Assembly: GCF_002214465.1 (NCBI RefSeq)
Contig: NZ_CP015101.1
Coordinates: forward strand, 751,013-815,012
DNA: 64,000 nt
Direction: 5' to 3'
Origin: Thermococcus barossii
Lineage (GTDB): Archaea; Methanobacteriota_B; Thermococci; Thermococcales; Thermococcaceae
The notes beneath the pieces were generated by a model that saw only the letters and a list, made by a program, of their open reading frames with translations, was not told the origin of the DNA and did no database searches. Shown piece after piece: positions 9,495 through 17,342 of the stretch (within the stretch, counting starts at the first letter, position 1; the number at the start of each line of letters is the position of its first letter). Position numbers and translations under genes: made by a program.

Positions 9495-10085
9495 TTATTT
9501 TTCCCTCGTTTTCTCCCACTTTCTCAGGCTCTCTTTAAGCGCCTTTCTTACCACCCTTCCGATGCTTATCCCGAGCTCCGTCGCGGTTCCTGCCCACTCC
9601 TTTTCCCCTTCGAAAGCGAAGACGCCGATGCCGTCGCTCGTCGTCCCCGTCGCGTTGTAGCCAAGGCTGAGGAGAGTGTAGGTTTTTGCCTCGGTTGCCG
9701 TCATTATCGCGTTGGTCATAGCACCAACGGTTAGTCCCTCGTTTATCCCGAGCGCGATGTTTATCGTCCCCGGCTTCCAGGGAGGCGGCACATCGCCTGC
9801 TATCGCCGGGTTGGTGATTCCAGCAGTGATGTAGGCCGTAACGCTCCCGCTCCTTGCGACCGATAAAACCTTCGCTACGTCAGCGGCCGTCATGAAGCCA
9901 ACGAAGTTCTCAAGGCCGTTCTCCCGCTCGAAGGCGAGGCAATCAGCCCTGTAGTCGCCGGAGTAGTTCTTGTGAACCATCATGAAGAAGAAGCCGTTGG
10001 CCCTCGTAAGGCCTCCTCTGTGGGGCGCGTTGCTGAGGGCGAGCATCGGCTCATCGAATGGGAGGATAAAGTGTTTGAACCCCAT
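9495..10085 (-). CDS. cbiZ: Adenosylcobinamide amidohydrolase CbiZ
   Basis: A 196-aa enzyme of the CbiZ family, which cleaves the aminopropanol side chain of (adenosyl)cobinamide to give cobyric acid, allowing salvage of foreign cobamides. Seen: LALSNAPHRGGLTRANGFFFMMVHKNY near the N-terminus, VGFMTAADVAKV, the threonine/glycine-rich TAYITAGITNPA and MTNAIMTATEAKTYTL, and GTTSDGIGVFA near the C-terminus. The ATG at 10085 was preferred because AAGGAGA precedes it and a TATA box (GGTTATATTT) lies about 25 bp upstream; longer in-frame starts reach into the divergent moaB promoter. Its stop directly abuts that of the CobT-like gene. Confidence 0.9.
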   Translation of the reverse strand: MGFKHFILPFDEPMLALSNAPHRGGLTRANGFFFMMVHKNYSGDYRADCLAFERENGLENFVGFMTAADVAKVLSVARSGSVTAYITAGITNPAIAGDVPPPWKPGTINIALGINEGLTVGAMTNAIMTATEAKTYTLLSLGYNATGTTSDGIGVFAFEGEKEWAGTATELGISIGRVVRKALKESLRKWEKTREK

Positions 10086-10184
10086 GACTTTCTCCTTGGC
10101 TTCCCGAAATATAACCCTAGTGTTAAACGCTTCCGTTTGCTGAAAGGTTATTAAGTTCCGGGACGAGCTTACTCCGGTGGTAGC

Positions 10185-10700
10185 ATGGGAGCGGAGGAGC
10201 ATAAGAGGAAGGCCCCAAAAAAGTTCCGCTTCGCGGTCATAACCGTTAGCGACACCGCGAGCAGGGGGGAGAAGGAGGACAAAAGCGGGAAGTTCCTCGT
10301 GGAGGAGCTTGAAAAGGCGGGGCACGAGAGGGTTCTCTACAGAATCGTGCCCGACGAGAAGATGGCTATAATAGGGGCCGTCGTTGAGGCCTTCGAGAAA
10401 GGTGCCGATGTGGTTGTCACCTCGGGCGGAACTGGAATCGCGAGCAGGGACGTCACGATAGAGAGCCTAAGGTCCCTTTTCGACAAAGAGCTTACCGGCT
10501 TCGGTGAAATATTCAGGCTCCTCAGCTACGAGGAGATTGGAACGGCCGCGGTTATGACGAGGGCCACAGCTGGAGTAATCCGTAGCTCGGGGAGGGCAAT
10601 GGCGGTCTTCTGCCTGCCGGGAAGCTTCGGAGCGGCTAAGACCGGAATAAAGATCATCCTCAACGAGGCCGGCCACGTGCTGAAGCACGGGAGGGAATGA
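10185..10700 (+). CDS. moaB: Molybdopterin adenylyltransferase, MoaB type
   Basis: A 171-aa MoaB/MogA-family protein acting in molybdenum or tungsten cofactor synthesis; archaeal MoaB adenylylates molybdopterin. Motifs: AVITVSDTASRGEKEDKSG, VVTSGGTGIASRDVT and the C-terminal VFCLPGSFGAAKTG. A GGTGGT site precedes the ATG. It overlaps nothing and is followed by moeA after a single base, so the two form an operon. In Thermococcales the cofactor serves mainly tungsten oxidoreductases (family knowledge). Confidence 0.95.
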   Translation: MGAEEHKRKAPKKFRFAVITVSDTASRGEKEDKSGKFLVEELEKAGHERVLYRIVPDEKMAIIGAVVEAFEKGADVVVTSGGTGIASRDVTIESLRSLFDKELTGFGEIFRLLSYEEIGTAAVMTRATAGVIRSSGRAMAVFCLPGSFGAAKTGIKIILNEAGHVLKHGRE

Positions 10701-10701
10701 G

Positions 10702-11892
10702 ATGAGGGAATTCAAGCGCCTCACCCCCTACCGCGAGGCCCTGAAGCTCCTTCTCGACGATCTGAGCGAGATTCCGGAGGTGGAGAAGGTTCCGCTCGAC
10801 GAGGCGCTCGGCAGGATTCTGGCCGAGGACATTGTTTCACCGATAGACAGCCCCCCCTTCGACCGCTCTGCCGTGGACGGCTATGCTTTGCGCGCGGAGG
10901 ACACCTTCCAGGCGAGGGAGTACAGCCCCATCGAGCTGAAGGTCATTGACGAGATAGTCGCCGGAGAGGAGAGCGGGGCGAAGGTGGAACCGGGCACGGC
11001 CGTGAAGCTCATGACCGGCTCGAAGATGCCGGAGGGGGCCAACGCAGTTCTCATGCAGGAGATGGCCGAGCGCGAAGGCGACACCATAAGGGTTCTCCGT
11101 CCGGTTGCGCCGGGCCAGAACGTGGCCTTTGCCGGCGAGGACGTGAAGAAGGGCGAGGTAATCCTGCGGAAGGGGCAGATTCTAAGACCACAGGATCTGG
11201 CCCTCCTCAAGAGCATAGGGTTCAAAACGGTCAAAGTCAAGAGAAAGCCCCGCGTCGGGATAGTAGTTACGGGCGACGAGCTGATCGAAGATTTCGACGA
11301 GGAAGCGCTAAAGGGGGGCAAAATCCTCGAGAGCAACTCGGTGATGCTGAAAGGCCTTGTGAAGCAGTACTTCGGCGAGCCCCTCTTTTACGGTGTAGTT
11401 CCCGACAACGAGGAAGCTATAAGGGGAGTGATAGAGAGGGCAAAGGCCGAGAACGACCTCGTCCTCGTCACCGGCGGTTCCGCCTTCGGTGATAAAGATT
11501 TCGCACACCGCTTCGTTAAGCTCCTCTTCCACGGGACGACGATAAAGCCCGGCCGGCCAATAGGTTACGGGGAGAGGGTTTTCATAATGAGCGGTTATCC
11601 AGTGGCTGTCTTCGCTCAATTCCACCTCTACGTCAAGCACGCCCTGGCAAAGCTCGTCGGTGCTAAGAACTACGAGGTTTGTGTCAGGGCGACGCTCACC
11701 GAGCGTGTTCCCAGCCAGCTCGGGAGGCACGAGTTCGTGAAGGTCTGGTACGAGGACGGAAAAGCAAGGCCAATTAAGAAGAAGGGAAGCGGGATAATAA
11801 GCTCGCTCGTGGAGAGCAACGGTTACATTGAGATACCGGAGGACAGCGAGGGGTATCTTGAGGAGGAAACGGTTTACGTAACCCTGTACTGA
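10702..11892 (+). CDS. moeA: Molybdopterin molybdenumtransferase MoeA
   Basis: A 396-aa enzyme that inserts molybdate or tungstate into adenylylated molybdopterin. Domain order fits MoeA: linker segment with DSPPFDRSAVDGYALRA (residues about 50-66), domain II with PGTAVKLMTGSKMPEGANAV, the MoaB-like domain III with GIVVTGDEL and LVTGGSAFGDKD, then the C-terminal beta domain. Usual length is about 400 residues. Thermococcales often carry two MoeA paralogues with different metal preference; which this is cannot be read here. It ends exactly where the convergent small gene ends. Confidence 0.95.
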   Translation: MREFKRLTPYREALKLLLDDLSEIPEVEKVPLDEALGRILAEDIVSPIDSPPFDRSAVDGYALRAEDTFQAREYSPIELKVIDEIVAGEESGAKVEPGTAVKLMTGSKMPEGANAVLMQEMAEREGDTIRVLRPVAPGQNVAFAGEDVKKGEVILRKGQILRPQDLALLKSIGFKTVKVKRKPRVGIVVTGDELIEDFDEEALKGGKILESNSVMLKGLVKQYFGEPLFYGVVPDNEEAIRGVIERAKAENDLVLVTGGSAFGDKDFAHRFVKLLFHGTTIKPGRPIGYGERVFIMSGYPVAVFAQFHLYVKHALAKLVGAKNYEVCVRATLTERVPSQLGRHEFVKVWYEDGKARPIKKKGSGIISSLVESNGYIEIPEDSEGYLEEETVYVTLY

Positions 11893-12171
11893 CTAAGCCT
11901 CTTGGAGAAACGATTCGAGCTTAATGAACTTCAAAATGGCACGGACATCCTCCGGGAGGTCATTAAGCTTCCTGGGGTCACCCAGCATCTCAAATACCTC
12001 AATCAGCTCGGTCGTTTTTCTTTCCTTCCTCTTCTTGGGAGGATACCCCTGCCAGGGGGGATAATACTTCAAAAGAATTTCCCACTTGTTTCTGCCTGCA
12101 ATTCTCATAGTCTTCTCCGTGTGTCTTTTCCCCCAGCACTTAATAAACTTTTTCAGCACATCAGGGAACAT
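11893..12171 (-). CDS. Small hypothetical protein downstream of the structured RNA
   Basis: A 92-aa basic reading frame (MFPDVLKKFIKCWGK to ESFLQEA). It has a central lysine-rich patch (PPKKRKERKT) and a helical C-terminus. No family recognised. The ATG at 12171 lies 24 bp after the end of the third RNA hairpin, and directly behind a short inverted repeat CGTCGAA/TTCGACG (12172-12190 on the minus strand). No separate promoter is evident, so it may be read through from the RNA promoter. The frame continues upstream through the RNA, but that extension is judged spurious. It could be a real small gene or chance; codon use is compatible with coding. Confidence 0.5.
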   Translation of the reverse strand: MFPDVLKKFIKCWGKRHTEKTMRIAGRNKWEILLKYYPPWQGYPPKKRKERKTTELIEVFEMLGDPRKLNDLPEDVRAILKFIKLESFLQEA

Positions 12172-12195
12172 CGTCGAAGATGTTTCGACGAAGCG

Positions 12196-12411
12196 TCTAT
12201 GGCCCGCCCGTAACACCCGCCCCCATCGGTGCCGAACGGCGAACTCGGGCGGGTTAACCCAGGCGGGCCTGATTGTGCTCGGCCTGGGTTTCCCGCGGTC
12301 ATCGCGCTCCGTAACGCGGAAGGCCCTCCCGCGGGGACCTCGCTGAGGCCGAGCTGTAGCCCCCGCATCGCCCCCCGGTTCATTCTCCCCGGGGTCCTCG
12401 CGCAGGGGCGT
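12196..12411 (-). ncRNA. Three-hairpin H/ACA box guide RNA
   Basis: A GC-rich transcript of about 215 nt with three consecutive archaeal H/ACA units. Unit 1: lower stem 12402-12409 with 12359-12366, internal pocket, upper stem CCCCGG/CCGGGG capped by a GA...TGA kink-loop, then ACA at 12355-12357. Unit 2: perfect 9-bp lower stem 12346-12354 with 12277-12285, upper stem CCCGCGG/CCGCGGG containing a GATGA kink-turn, followed directly by ACA (12274-12276). Unit 3: lower stem 12262-12269 with 12201-12208, upper stem CCCGCCC/GGGCGGG, followed by ATA (12198-12200). Each unit has an asymmetric pocket that could guide pseudouridylation. Three-unit H/ACA RNAs are known in Pyrococcus. RNase P and SRP RNA motifs were looked for and not found. 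Confidence 0.85.
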
Positions 12412-12430
12412 TATAAGGTTAAGAGAAAAG

Positions 12431-12439
12431 GTATATAAA
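12431..12439 (-). promoter_or_regulatory. TATA box of the H/ACA RNA gene
   Basis: The minus strand reads GCTTTATATACC, a near-ideal archaeal TATA box. Its distance of about 22-27 bp predicts transcription starting close to 12410, exactly at the first lower stem of the guide RNA. Confidence 0.8.
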
Positions 12440-12445
12440 GCTGTC

Positions 12446-13540
12446 TCACTCCATGAGCTTCCTGAGCTGGGCGTAGAGTCTGTTCTCAAGGCTCTCCTTC
12501 TCGATGACGAGTATCAGGGTACCCTTGTTGATTATCACAAAGTCCCTGAGCTTCGACAGGAACTTCATGAGGCTCTCCCATGAGTTGTAGACTGTAAGGT
12601 ACTCAAGGCAGTCGATGACTATTATCCCCTGACCACCCATTTTGGCAAACTCCTCCAGGTACTTGTACGAGAGCTCGGTCATCCTGGCGAGATTAGTCGG
12701 ATTTATCGTGTTCTTGAACCTCCCCTGGAAGGGTATCGTCGTGACAAAGTAGTACTGCCATCCCTCCGGAACCTGGGTAACGTCCCTGACGAAGGCCAGA
12801 ACCGGTCTGTCTTTGAGCTTCTCCTTGAGCTTCTGATACTCTTTTCCGTTGACTATAACAACCCCTGGCTTCAGGTCAACAGGTGCTGCAGTTCTCCCCC
12901 TCCTCGGTGTAAATGACTCAGAGGATGTGAGTTTTACCATGGCCACTACCATGCTGACTATCAGTATTGTGGAGAGCGTAAAACCAACGGCCTTATACCA
13001 CTCCTCAATACCAAAGAGTGCAGCAGGAATCAGGTGCAGTCCAAAGAGAATTATGCTGATGTAGAGGTATTTGACCGCGCTCTTGTAAATTTCCTCGGTC
13101 TCCTTAAGAAGGAGTCCCCCCGCTATGACAAACACACCAGTTATGCCGAGGGTGGCGGCACTCGTTATTGTCCATACAGCGTCCCCGGTGTAAAGGTAAA
13201 CCCCTACCATATATATCATGAATGCTACTGGCATTATCGCCAGCGCGCTCAGGGTTCTGTACCTAACGGCAATGGATTCTTCCTCCAAGAACTTCACTGC
13301 ACCGTAGAATATTAAGCCGGAGAACGCGGGCAGTAGAAGAACACCCATCAGCTGTGCGGTGGGGTTCGCAATGGTTGTTAAAAGAATAGCCAGGAAATCG
13401 AAGATCCACGCCAACGAGAAGGCCAGGGCTGATTTTCTCCGGTTACGGAGGTATATACGGAATATCCATCCCGCGGCCACTAAGTCCGCAATCAGGACCA
13501 TCACGGCCTCGACAAACACCAACGCATGGATGCCATCCAA
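12446..13540 (-). CDS. DUF835-domain integral membrane protein
   Basis: A 364-aa protein. The first about 210 residues contain six to seven hydrophobic segments; the C-terminal cytosolic part reads as DUF835 (KPGVVIVNGKEYQKLKEKL, LAFVRDVTQVPEGW, GIIVIDCLEYLTVYNSWES, FVIINKGTLILVIEKESLE). DUF835 proteins are frequent in Thermococcales, and the fold resembles a P-loop-less RecA/KaiC-like domain; the function is unknown. The start lies 6 bp after the stop of the upstream adenylate-forming enzyme gene, indicating an operon. Its 3' end is close to the TATA box of the guide RNA. Confidence 0.85.
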   Translation of the reverse strand: MDGIHALVFVEAVMVLIADLVAAGWIFRIYLRNRRKSALAFSLAWIFDFLAILLTTIANPTAQLMGVLLLPAFSGLIFYGAVKFLEEESIAVRYRTLSALAIMPVAFMIYMVGVYLYTGDAVWTITSAATLGITGVFVIAGGLLLKETEEIYKSAVKYLYISIILFGLHLIPAALFGIEEWYKAVGFTLSTILIVSMVVAMVKLTSSESFTPRRGRTAAPVDLKPGVVIVNGKEYQKLKEKLKDRPVLAFVRDVTQVPEGWQYYFVTTIPFQGRFKNTINPTNLARMTELSYKYLEEFAKMGGQGIIVIDCLEYLTVYNSWESLMKFLSKLRDFVIINKGTLILVIEKESLENRLYAQLRKLME

Positions 13541-13546
13541 TACATC

Positions 13547-14605
13547 TCACCTCACTTTCCTTTCGGGGTCTCCGAATCCATCCCATTTAAACGGCCCATA
13601 TGGGGGGGTTCTGAATGCCGTTTCGTCCTCAAATTTGACGACCAAAACTTCTGGTCTAGCTATCAACATGGCCACCCTTCCACGCTCGGAGCGCTTCACT
13701 ATTCTATACCTGCCCTCCTCTTTCTTCATGGGGAACACTACTGTGAACGGATAGTTAGGGTAGTACCAGAACTCCCTGCCCCGGTGTATACCCATCAGGT
13801 CGCCAATAAGATAATACCCATAAAGGGGTATAAGCTTTGCGCCCTTGAATTTAGCACCGAGTTCCTCGAAGAATTCATGGTTTATGCCCACGCCGCTTAT
13901 TATCGCCGTCTCAATTTCCTCGCTGTACGGTTCAAAAAGTGCCATCAACGGAGGCGCCGACCGTACGGTGTTTATGGAATCGCGCTCCATAACTCGGTGG
14001 GTGTATCTGACCAGCGGATCCAGCATCCTCAAAACCGCGGGTAAGCCCTGGGTTTCGTAGACCTTTTTCAGTCCATCTGTCTCCATGCCTATGAAATACA
14101 GCAAACCTCCGTAGCTCCACACCAGCTCGCTTATCTCTTCCTGAAACCATCCGTAGGGACCGTGGGCGATAGTTCTCATCCGGTGATCCTCACCGTAGGT
14201 CTTGTCAAGAGCGTAAATTTCGTCGAGGGAGGTTCTCAGATACCTGTGGACAGCAAAAAGGTACTCCCTGTCCCAGTGCCCAATGGCCCGCTCCCTCGTG
14301 GTTCCGGAGGATTGATAGAACCTTATCCTCCCGGTGTAGCCCTCGGGAACGAATTCCACCCAGTTGTGTCTGAGGTATTCCTCATCCACGGCAAGCCCGG
14401 AGTTAAAAATGTTCTCGAAAATTTCCTCCAGCGTCCCCTGGAATATTGAATCCAAGTCCGGTCGAAGCTCGGTGGAAATTCTCCTCCAGTAAGGGGTGGT
14501 TTGAAAATGAAACTCAAAAACCTCTCTGAGGTACTCCTTCATATCGGAACCATCTATTTTCAACGGATTCTTGTAGAGGTTATCCAATATTTCCCGATAG
14601 TTCAT
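13547..14605 (-). CDS. Adenylate-forming enzyme relative (PaaK/LuxE type), lacking the usual C-terminal subdomain
   Basis: A 352-aa protein. The phosphate-binding loop FYQSSGTTRERAIGHW (about residue 95) matches the A3 motif of acyl/aryl-CoA ligases and LuxE-type acyl-protein synthetases. PLYGYYLIGDLMG could be the degenerate A5 motif. The sequence ends at KWDGFGDPERKVR, and I see no A8 hinge or C-terminal lid, unlike the divergent neighbour. It may activate a carboxylate but not transfer it, or work with a partner. It heads an operon with the DUF835 gene. A TATA-like TTTTTATAC about 25 bp upstream of the ATG suggests a short or absent leader. Confidence 0.7.
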   Translation of the reverse strand: MNYREILDNLYKNPLKIDGSDMKEYLREVFEFHFQTTPYWRRISTELRPDLDSIFQGTLEEIFENIFNSGLAVDEEYLRHNWVEFVPEGYTGRIRFYQSSGTTRERAIGHWDREYLFAVHRYLRTSLDEIYALDKTYGEDHRMRTIAHGPYGWFQEEISELVWSYGGLLYFIGMETDGLKKVYETQGLPAVLRMLDPLVRYTHRVMERDSINTVRSAPPLMALFEPYSEEIETAIISGVGINHEFFEELGAKFKGAKLIPLYGYYLIGDLMGIHRGREFWYYPNYPFTVVFPMKKEEGRYRIVKRSERGRVAMLIARPEVLVVKFEDETAFRTPPYGPFKWDGFGDPERKVR

Positions 14606-14641
14606 GGGGGTAATTTAACAGGAACTGTATAAAAACCTTTC

Positions 14642-14690
14642 TTGTTGGAATCTATCCATATTTGGTTGGACAAACCCCAACAATTATATA
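14642..14690. promoter_or_regulatory. Divergent promoter region with inverted repeat between two adenylate-forming enzyme genes
   Basis: TTGTTGG (14642-14648) and CCAACAA (14677-14683) form a perfect 7-bp inverted repeat. The second arm abuts the TATA box TTATATA (14684-14690) of the plus-strand gene; the minus-strand TATA (GTATAAAAA) is at 14627-14635. A regulator binding the two arms could control both genes. Repeat and TATA boxes are seen; regulation is inferred. Confidence 0.5.
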
Positions 14691-14724
14691 CCATTAGCGC
14701 GATTTATTGTTCCGGTGAGTGTAC

Positions 14725-16008
14725 ATGACTTTGATTGTTGGAAGGGTTGATAGGGAGGGGGTTGATGACTTTAGGTACACCCTCAGAAAAGCCTTAGAAA
14801 CGACGAAGTTCTGGCAGGAGAAGTTCTCAGGTGTTGACCCCGATGGGCTGTCCCTCGATGAGCTAGCCAATCTTGCCGATACCGTAAAGATAACCCCGCA
14901 CGACCTCTATGCCATCGATAAGGTATGGCCCGACTACATACAAGAAACGCGGGTATTCTACACAGTCATGAGAACGAGCGGTACGACTGGACAACCCAAA
15001 AGGATTCCATACACTCGCGACGACCGTTTCAGAACGGCCCGACAGGTCGAACCGTGGATCCGAGAGTACATGGACAAAGGGGACAGGATAGCCTCGTTCT
15101 TCCCACCACTGCCCTCCTCATCGGGTATGTTTGCCTTCGGAAGCTTTGAGGCGCTCAACGCCAAGTCTGCATACTATCAGATACCAATCCAGTATCTCCT
15201 TGACAAGGACATGCTCCTCAAAGAGCTGAGCTACATAAAGCCCACAGCCCTCTTCTGCCTCACTGCCACGGCCTACAACCTGGGCCTCGTTCTTCCCGAG
15301 TCCATAAAGAAGGACATCCAGACCATAGTCGTCGGGGGCGAAACACTAACCCCTGAACTCGCGAGGGCTACCCTTGAACTGTTCGAGAACGCAGTGATAA
15401 TAGACAACTTCGGCTCGACGGAGGATGCCATAACGGGCTACCGCGTCATTACTCGGAAGAAAGCAACGAAGTTCAACTTCGAGGAATCAATAGTCGTCCT
15501 CAAGGACAACGGGGACGGCTACGATGACTACAAGCGCATTTACATAACCAAAGTCATGAGAGAGGGAGAGCTTACCGGTCTGCCCCTCTTTAACTATGAC
15601 ATCGGCGACCTTGCAAGGATTGAAAACGGAGAAGTCAGGAACATAATCCGCATCAAGGACGTTGTAACGCTAGCCGGAGCCAAACTCCACATCGATCAAG
15701 TGATGGAGATAGTTTACGACCACCCGGCACTCCTTGACTTCGTGATAATTTACTACCCACTCTCACCGGAGAATCCCAAACCGAAGGCAATACTGCGCGT
15801 CGCTTACAGTGGAGAAAAGCCGGCGGGAATAGAGGATGAGGTCAGGGAGCTCATCTACGAGGCGAACAACCCCGTTCGCTATGAGGTGGAGGAGTCCAAG
15901 CAGGCCGAGTTGATTATCGAGGCTGTGCCGCTTGAGAAGCTCAGGGCAGACCTTCCAAAGAAGCTCGGGAAAACGAAGAGGATATACATCGTTGGCAAGG
16001 ATCTCTGA
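14725..16008 (+). CDS. Adenylate-forming enzyme, phenylacetate-CoA ligase (PaaK)-like
   Basis: A 427-aa AMP-binding protein. Motifs in order: A3 loop RTSGTTGQPKRIPYT (about residue 90), A5 IDNFGSTED, A7 NYDIGDLARIENGE, A8 hinge IRIKDVVTLAGAKLHIDQVME, and a C-terminal lid domain ending in LPKKLGKTKRIYIV with a candidate catalytic lysine. It should activate a carboxylic acid as acyl-AMP and pass it to CoA or another acceptor; the substrate is unknown. The ATG at 14725 has GGTGA at good spacing; a GTG two codons earlier is possible. Divergent from a relative that lacks the lid. Confidence 0.82.
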   Translation: MTLIVGRVDREGVDDFRYTLRKALETTKFWQEKFSGVDPDGLSLDELANLADTVKITPHDLYAIDKVWPDYIQETRVFYTVMRTSGTTGQPKRIPYTRDDRFRTARQVEPWIREYMDKGDRIASFFPPLPSSSGMFAFGSFEALNAKSAYYQIPIQYLLDKDMLLKELSYIKPTALFCLTATAYNLGLVLPESIKKDIQTIVVGGETLTPELARATLELFENAVIIDNFGSTEDAITGYRVITRKKATKFNFEESIVVLKDNGDGYDDYKRIYITKVMREGELTGLPLFNYDIGDLARIENGEVRNIIRIKDVVTLAGAKLHIDQVMEIVYDHPALLDFVIIYYPLSPENPKPKAILRVAYSGEKPAGIEDEVRELIYEANNPVRYEVEESKQAELIIEAVPLEKLRADLPKKLGKTKRIYIVGKDL

Positions 16009-16091
16009 TTCCGCCCTCTTTTCCCTTCCAATTTTGTCATAACGCCGAAAATTTATATAAGGCTCTTCTCAAAATTCCAGCGGTGGTGTCA

Positions 16092-17342
16092 ATGGATGGG
16101 AAGATTATTCACGACGGCATACACGGTAGCATGAAGCTCACCGGTATTATCCTCGACCTCGTTAAAACCCCCGAGTTTCAGAGGCTCAGGAACATAAGAC
16201 AGCTCGGCCTGGCCTACCTTGTCTATCCCGGTGCCAACCACAGCCGCTTTGAGCATTCGCTCGGTGCATGGCATCTCGCCAAGAGGCTCTCGCAGGAAGT
16301 CGGCCTGGACGAGAACGAGAGCATGCTCCTGCAGGTCGGGGCGCTGCTTCACGACATCGGTCACGGACCCTTCAGCCACACATTTGAGAGCATATACAAG
16401 CACTACGTCAAGGAGCACGACCACATGCACCTGGGCCAGGATATGGTGCTGGGAAAGGTGAACATAACCGAGAGCGAAAACGGAGGAAGGATTCCGGAGA
16501 TAATCGAGACCTACGGCTACGATTTCACACCCAAGGACGTTGCCAACCTCATACGCGGGAAGCACGAAACCCACTACCTCGGTCACATGCTGCACGGCGA
16601 CGTTGACGTTGACCAGCTCGACTACCTCGTGAGGGATGCCCACTACACCGGCGTTGCCCACGGCATAATAGACCTTGAGAGACTGCTGAAGGTGCTCAGG
16701 ATTCACGATGGCGAACTCGTCGTCGATGAGAAGGGCATAGAGGCCGTTGAGGGCATGATGGTGGCCCGCTCGCTAATGTACTCCAGGGTTTACTTCCACC
16801 ACACGGTCAAGATAGCCGAGGGCATGCTCACGAGGGCCCTTGAATTCGCCCTGGAGGAGGGCTACCTCTGGGACTTCTGGCGCATGACCGACTGCAGGGT
16901 TCTGGTTGAGCTGGAGGACCTCGAAGGCTTCCCTGCGGAGATGGTGAGGCGCATAAAGTACCGCGAGCTTTACAAGGCTGCCGTTTTGGCAAGCGCGGAC
17001 GAGCTGACAAGCGAGGAGAAGAGAGAGCTCCTGGCTGCCTATAGAAATGTGAAACGCAGACAGGAGATAGAGAGAACCCTCGCGGACATGGTCGGCGCGA
17101 AGGAGGGGGAGGTCATTCTGGAGTTCAGTATAGCGGACCTCATGCTCAGCGAGCCAAGGCTCAAGGCAACGGAGATAAACGTCCTCCTGAGCAACGGAGA
17201 GCTCCAGCCTCTGACCAAGGTAACACCGCTCGCCAACGCTCTCAAGAGACGGCAAACGCCGCGCTGGGCAGTCCTCATAGCCGCGCCCAGGGAATACGTC
17301 CCGAAGGTGCGGGAGGTCTGGAGAAAAGTTCTCTTCAGCTGA
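16092..17342 (+). CDS. HD-domain phosphohydrolase (dGTPase/SAMHD1-like)
   Basis: A 416-aa protein of the HD superfamily. The metal-binding set reads RFEHSLGAWHLA, then ALLHDIGHGPFSHTFE with the HD pair, and later VDVDQLDYLVRDAHYTG. This pattern is that of deoxynucleoside triphosphohydrolases and SAMHD1 relatives, so it may control dNTP pools; the exact substrate is inferred. The ATG at 16092 has a GGTGGT site five bases upstream, and a TATA box AAATTTATATAAGG lies near 16048-16062. Its 3' end overlaps the convergent regulator gene by 8 bp. Confidence 0.88.
   Translation: MDGKIIHDGIHGSMKLTGIILDLVKTPEFQRLRNIRQLGLAYLVYPGANHSRFEHSLGAWHLAKRLSQEVGLDENESMLLQVGALLHDIGHGPFSHTFESIYKHYVKEHDHMHLGQDMVLGKVNITESENGGRIPEIIETYGYDFTPKDVANLIRGKHETHYLGHMLHGDVDVDQLDYLVRDAHYTGVAHGIIDLERLLKVLRIHDGELVVDEKGIEAVEGMMVARSLMYSRVYFHHTVKIAEGMLTRALEFALEEGYLWDFWRMTDCRVLVELEDLEGFPAEMVRRIKYRELYKAAVLASADELTSEEKRELLAAYRNVKRRQEIERTLADMVGAKEGEVILEFSIADLMLSEPRLKATEINVLLSNGELQPLTKVTPLANALKRRQTPRWAVLIAAPREYVPKVREVWRKVLFS

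Noticed and set aside
12196-12411. RNase P RNA, SRP RNA or 5S rRNA as identity of the structured RNA
   Set aside because: None of the conserved elements of these RNAs (for example the GAGGAAAGTCC-type or GGAA/AGCAG core motifs) is present, while three hairpin-plus-ANA units are.
12172-12489. Upstream continuation of the small basic ORF through the GC-rich region
   Set aside because: The region folds as three H/ACA units behind its own TATA box; the translated part is Arg/Pro/Gly-rich and unlike the rest of the ORF.
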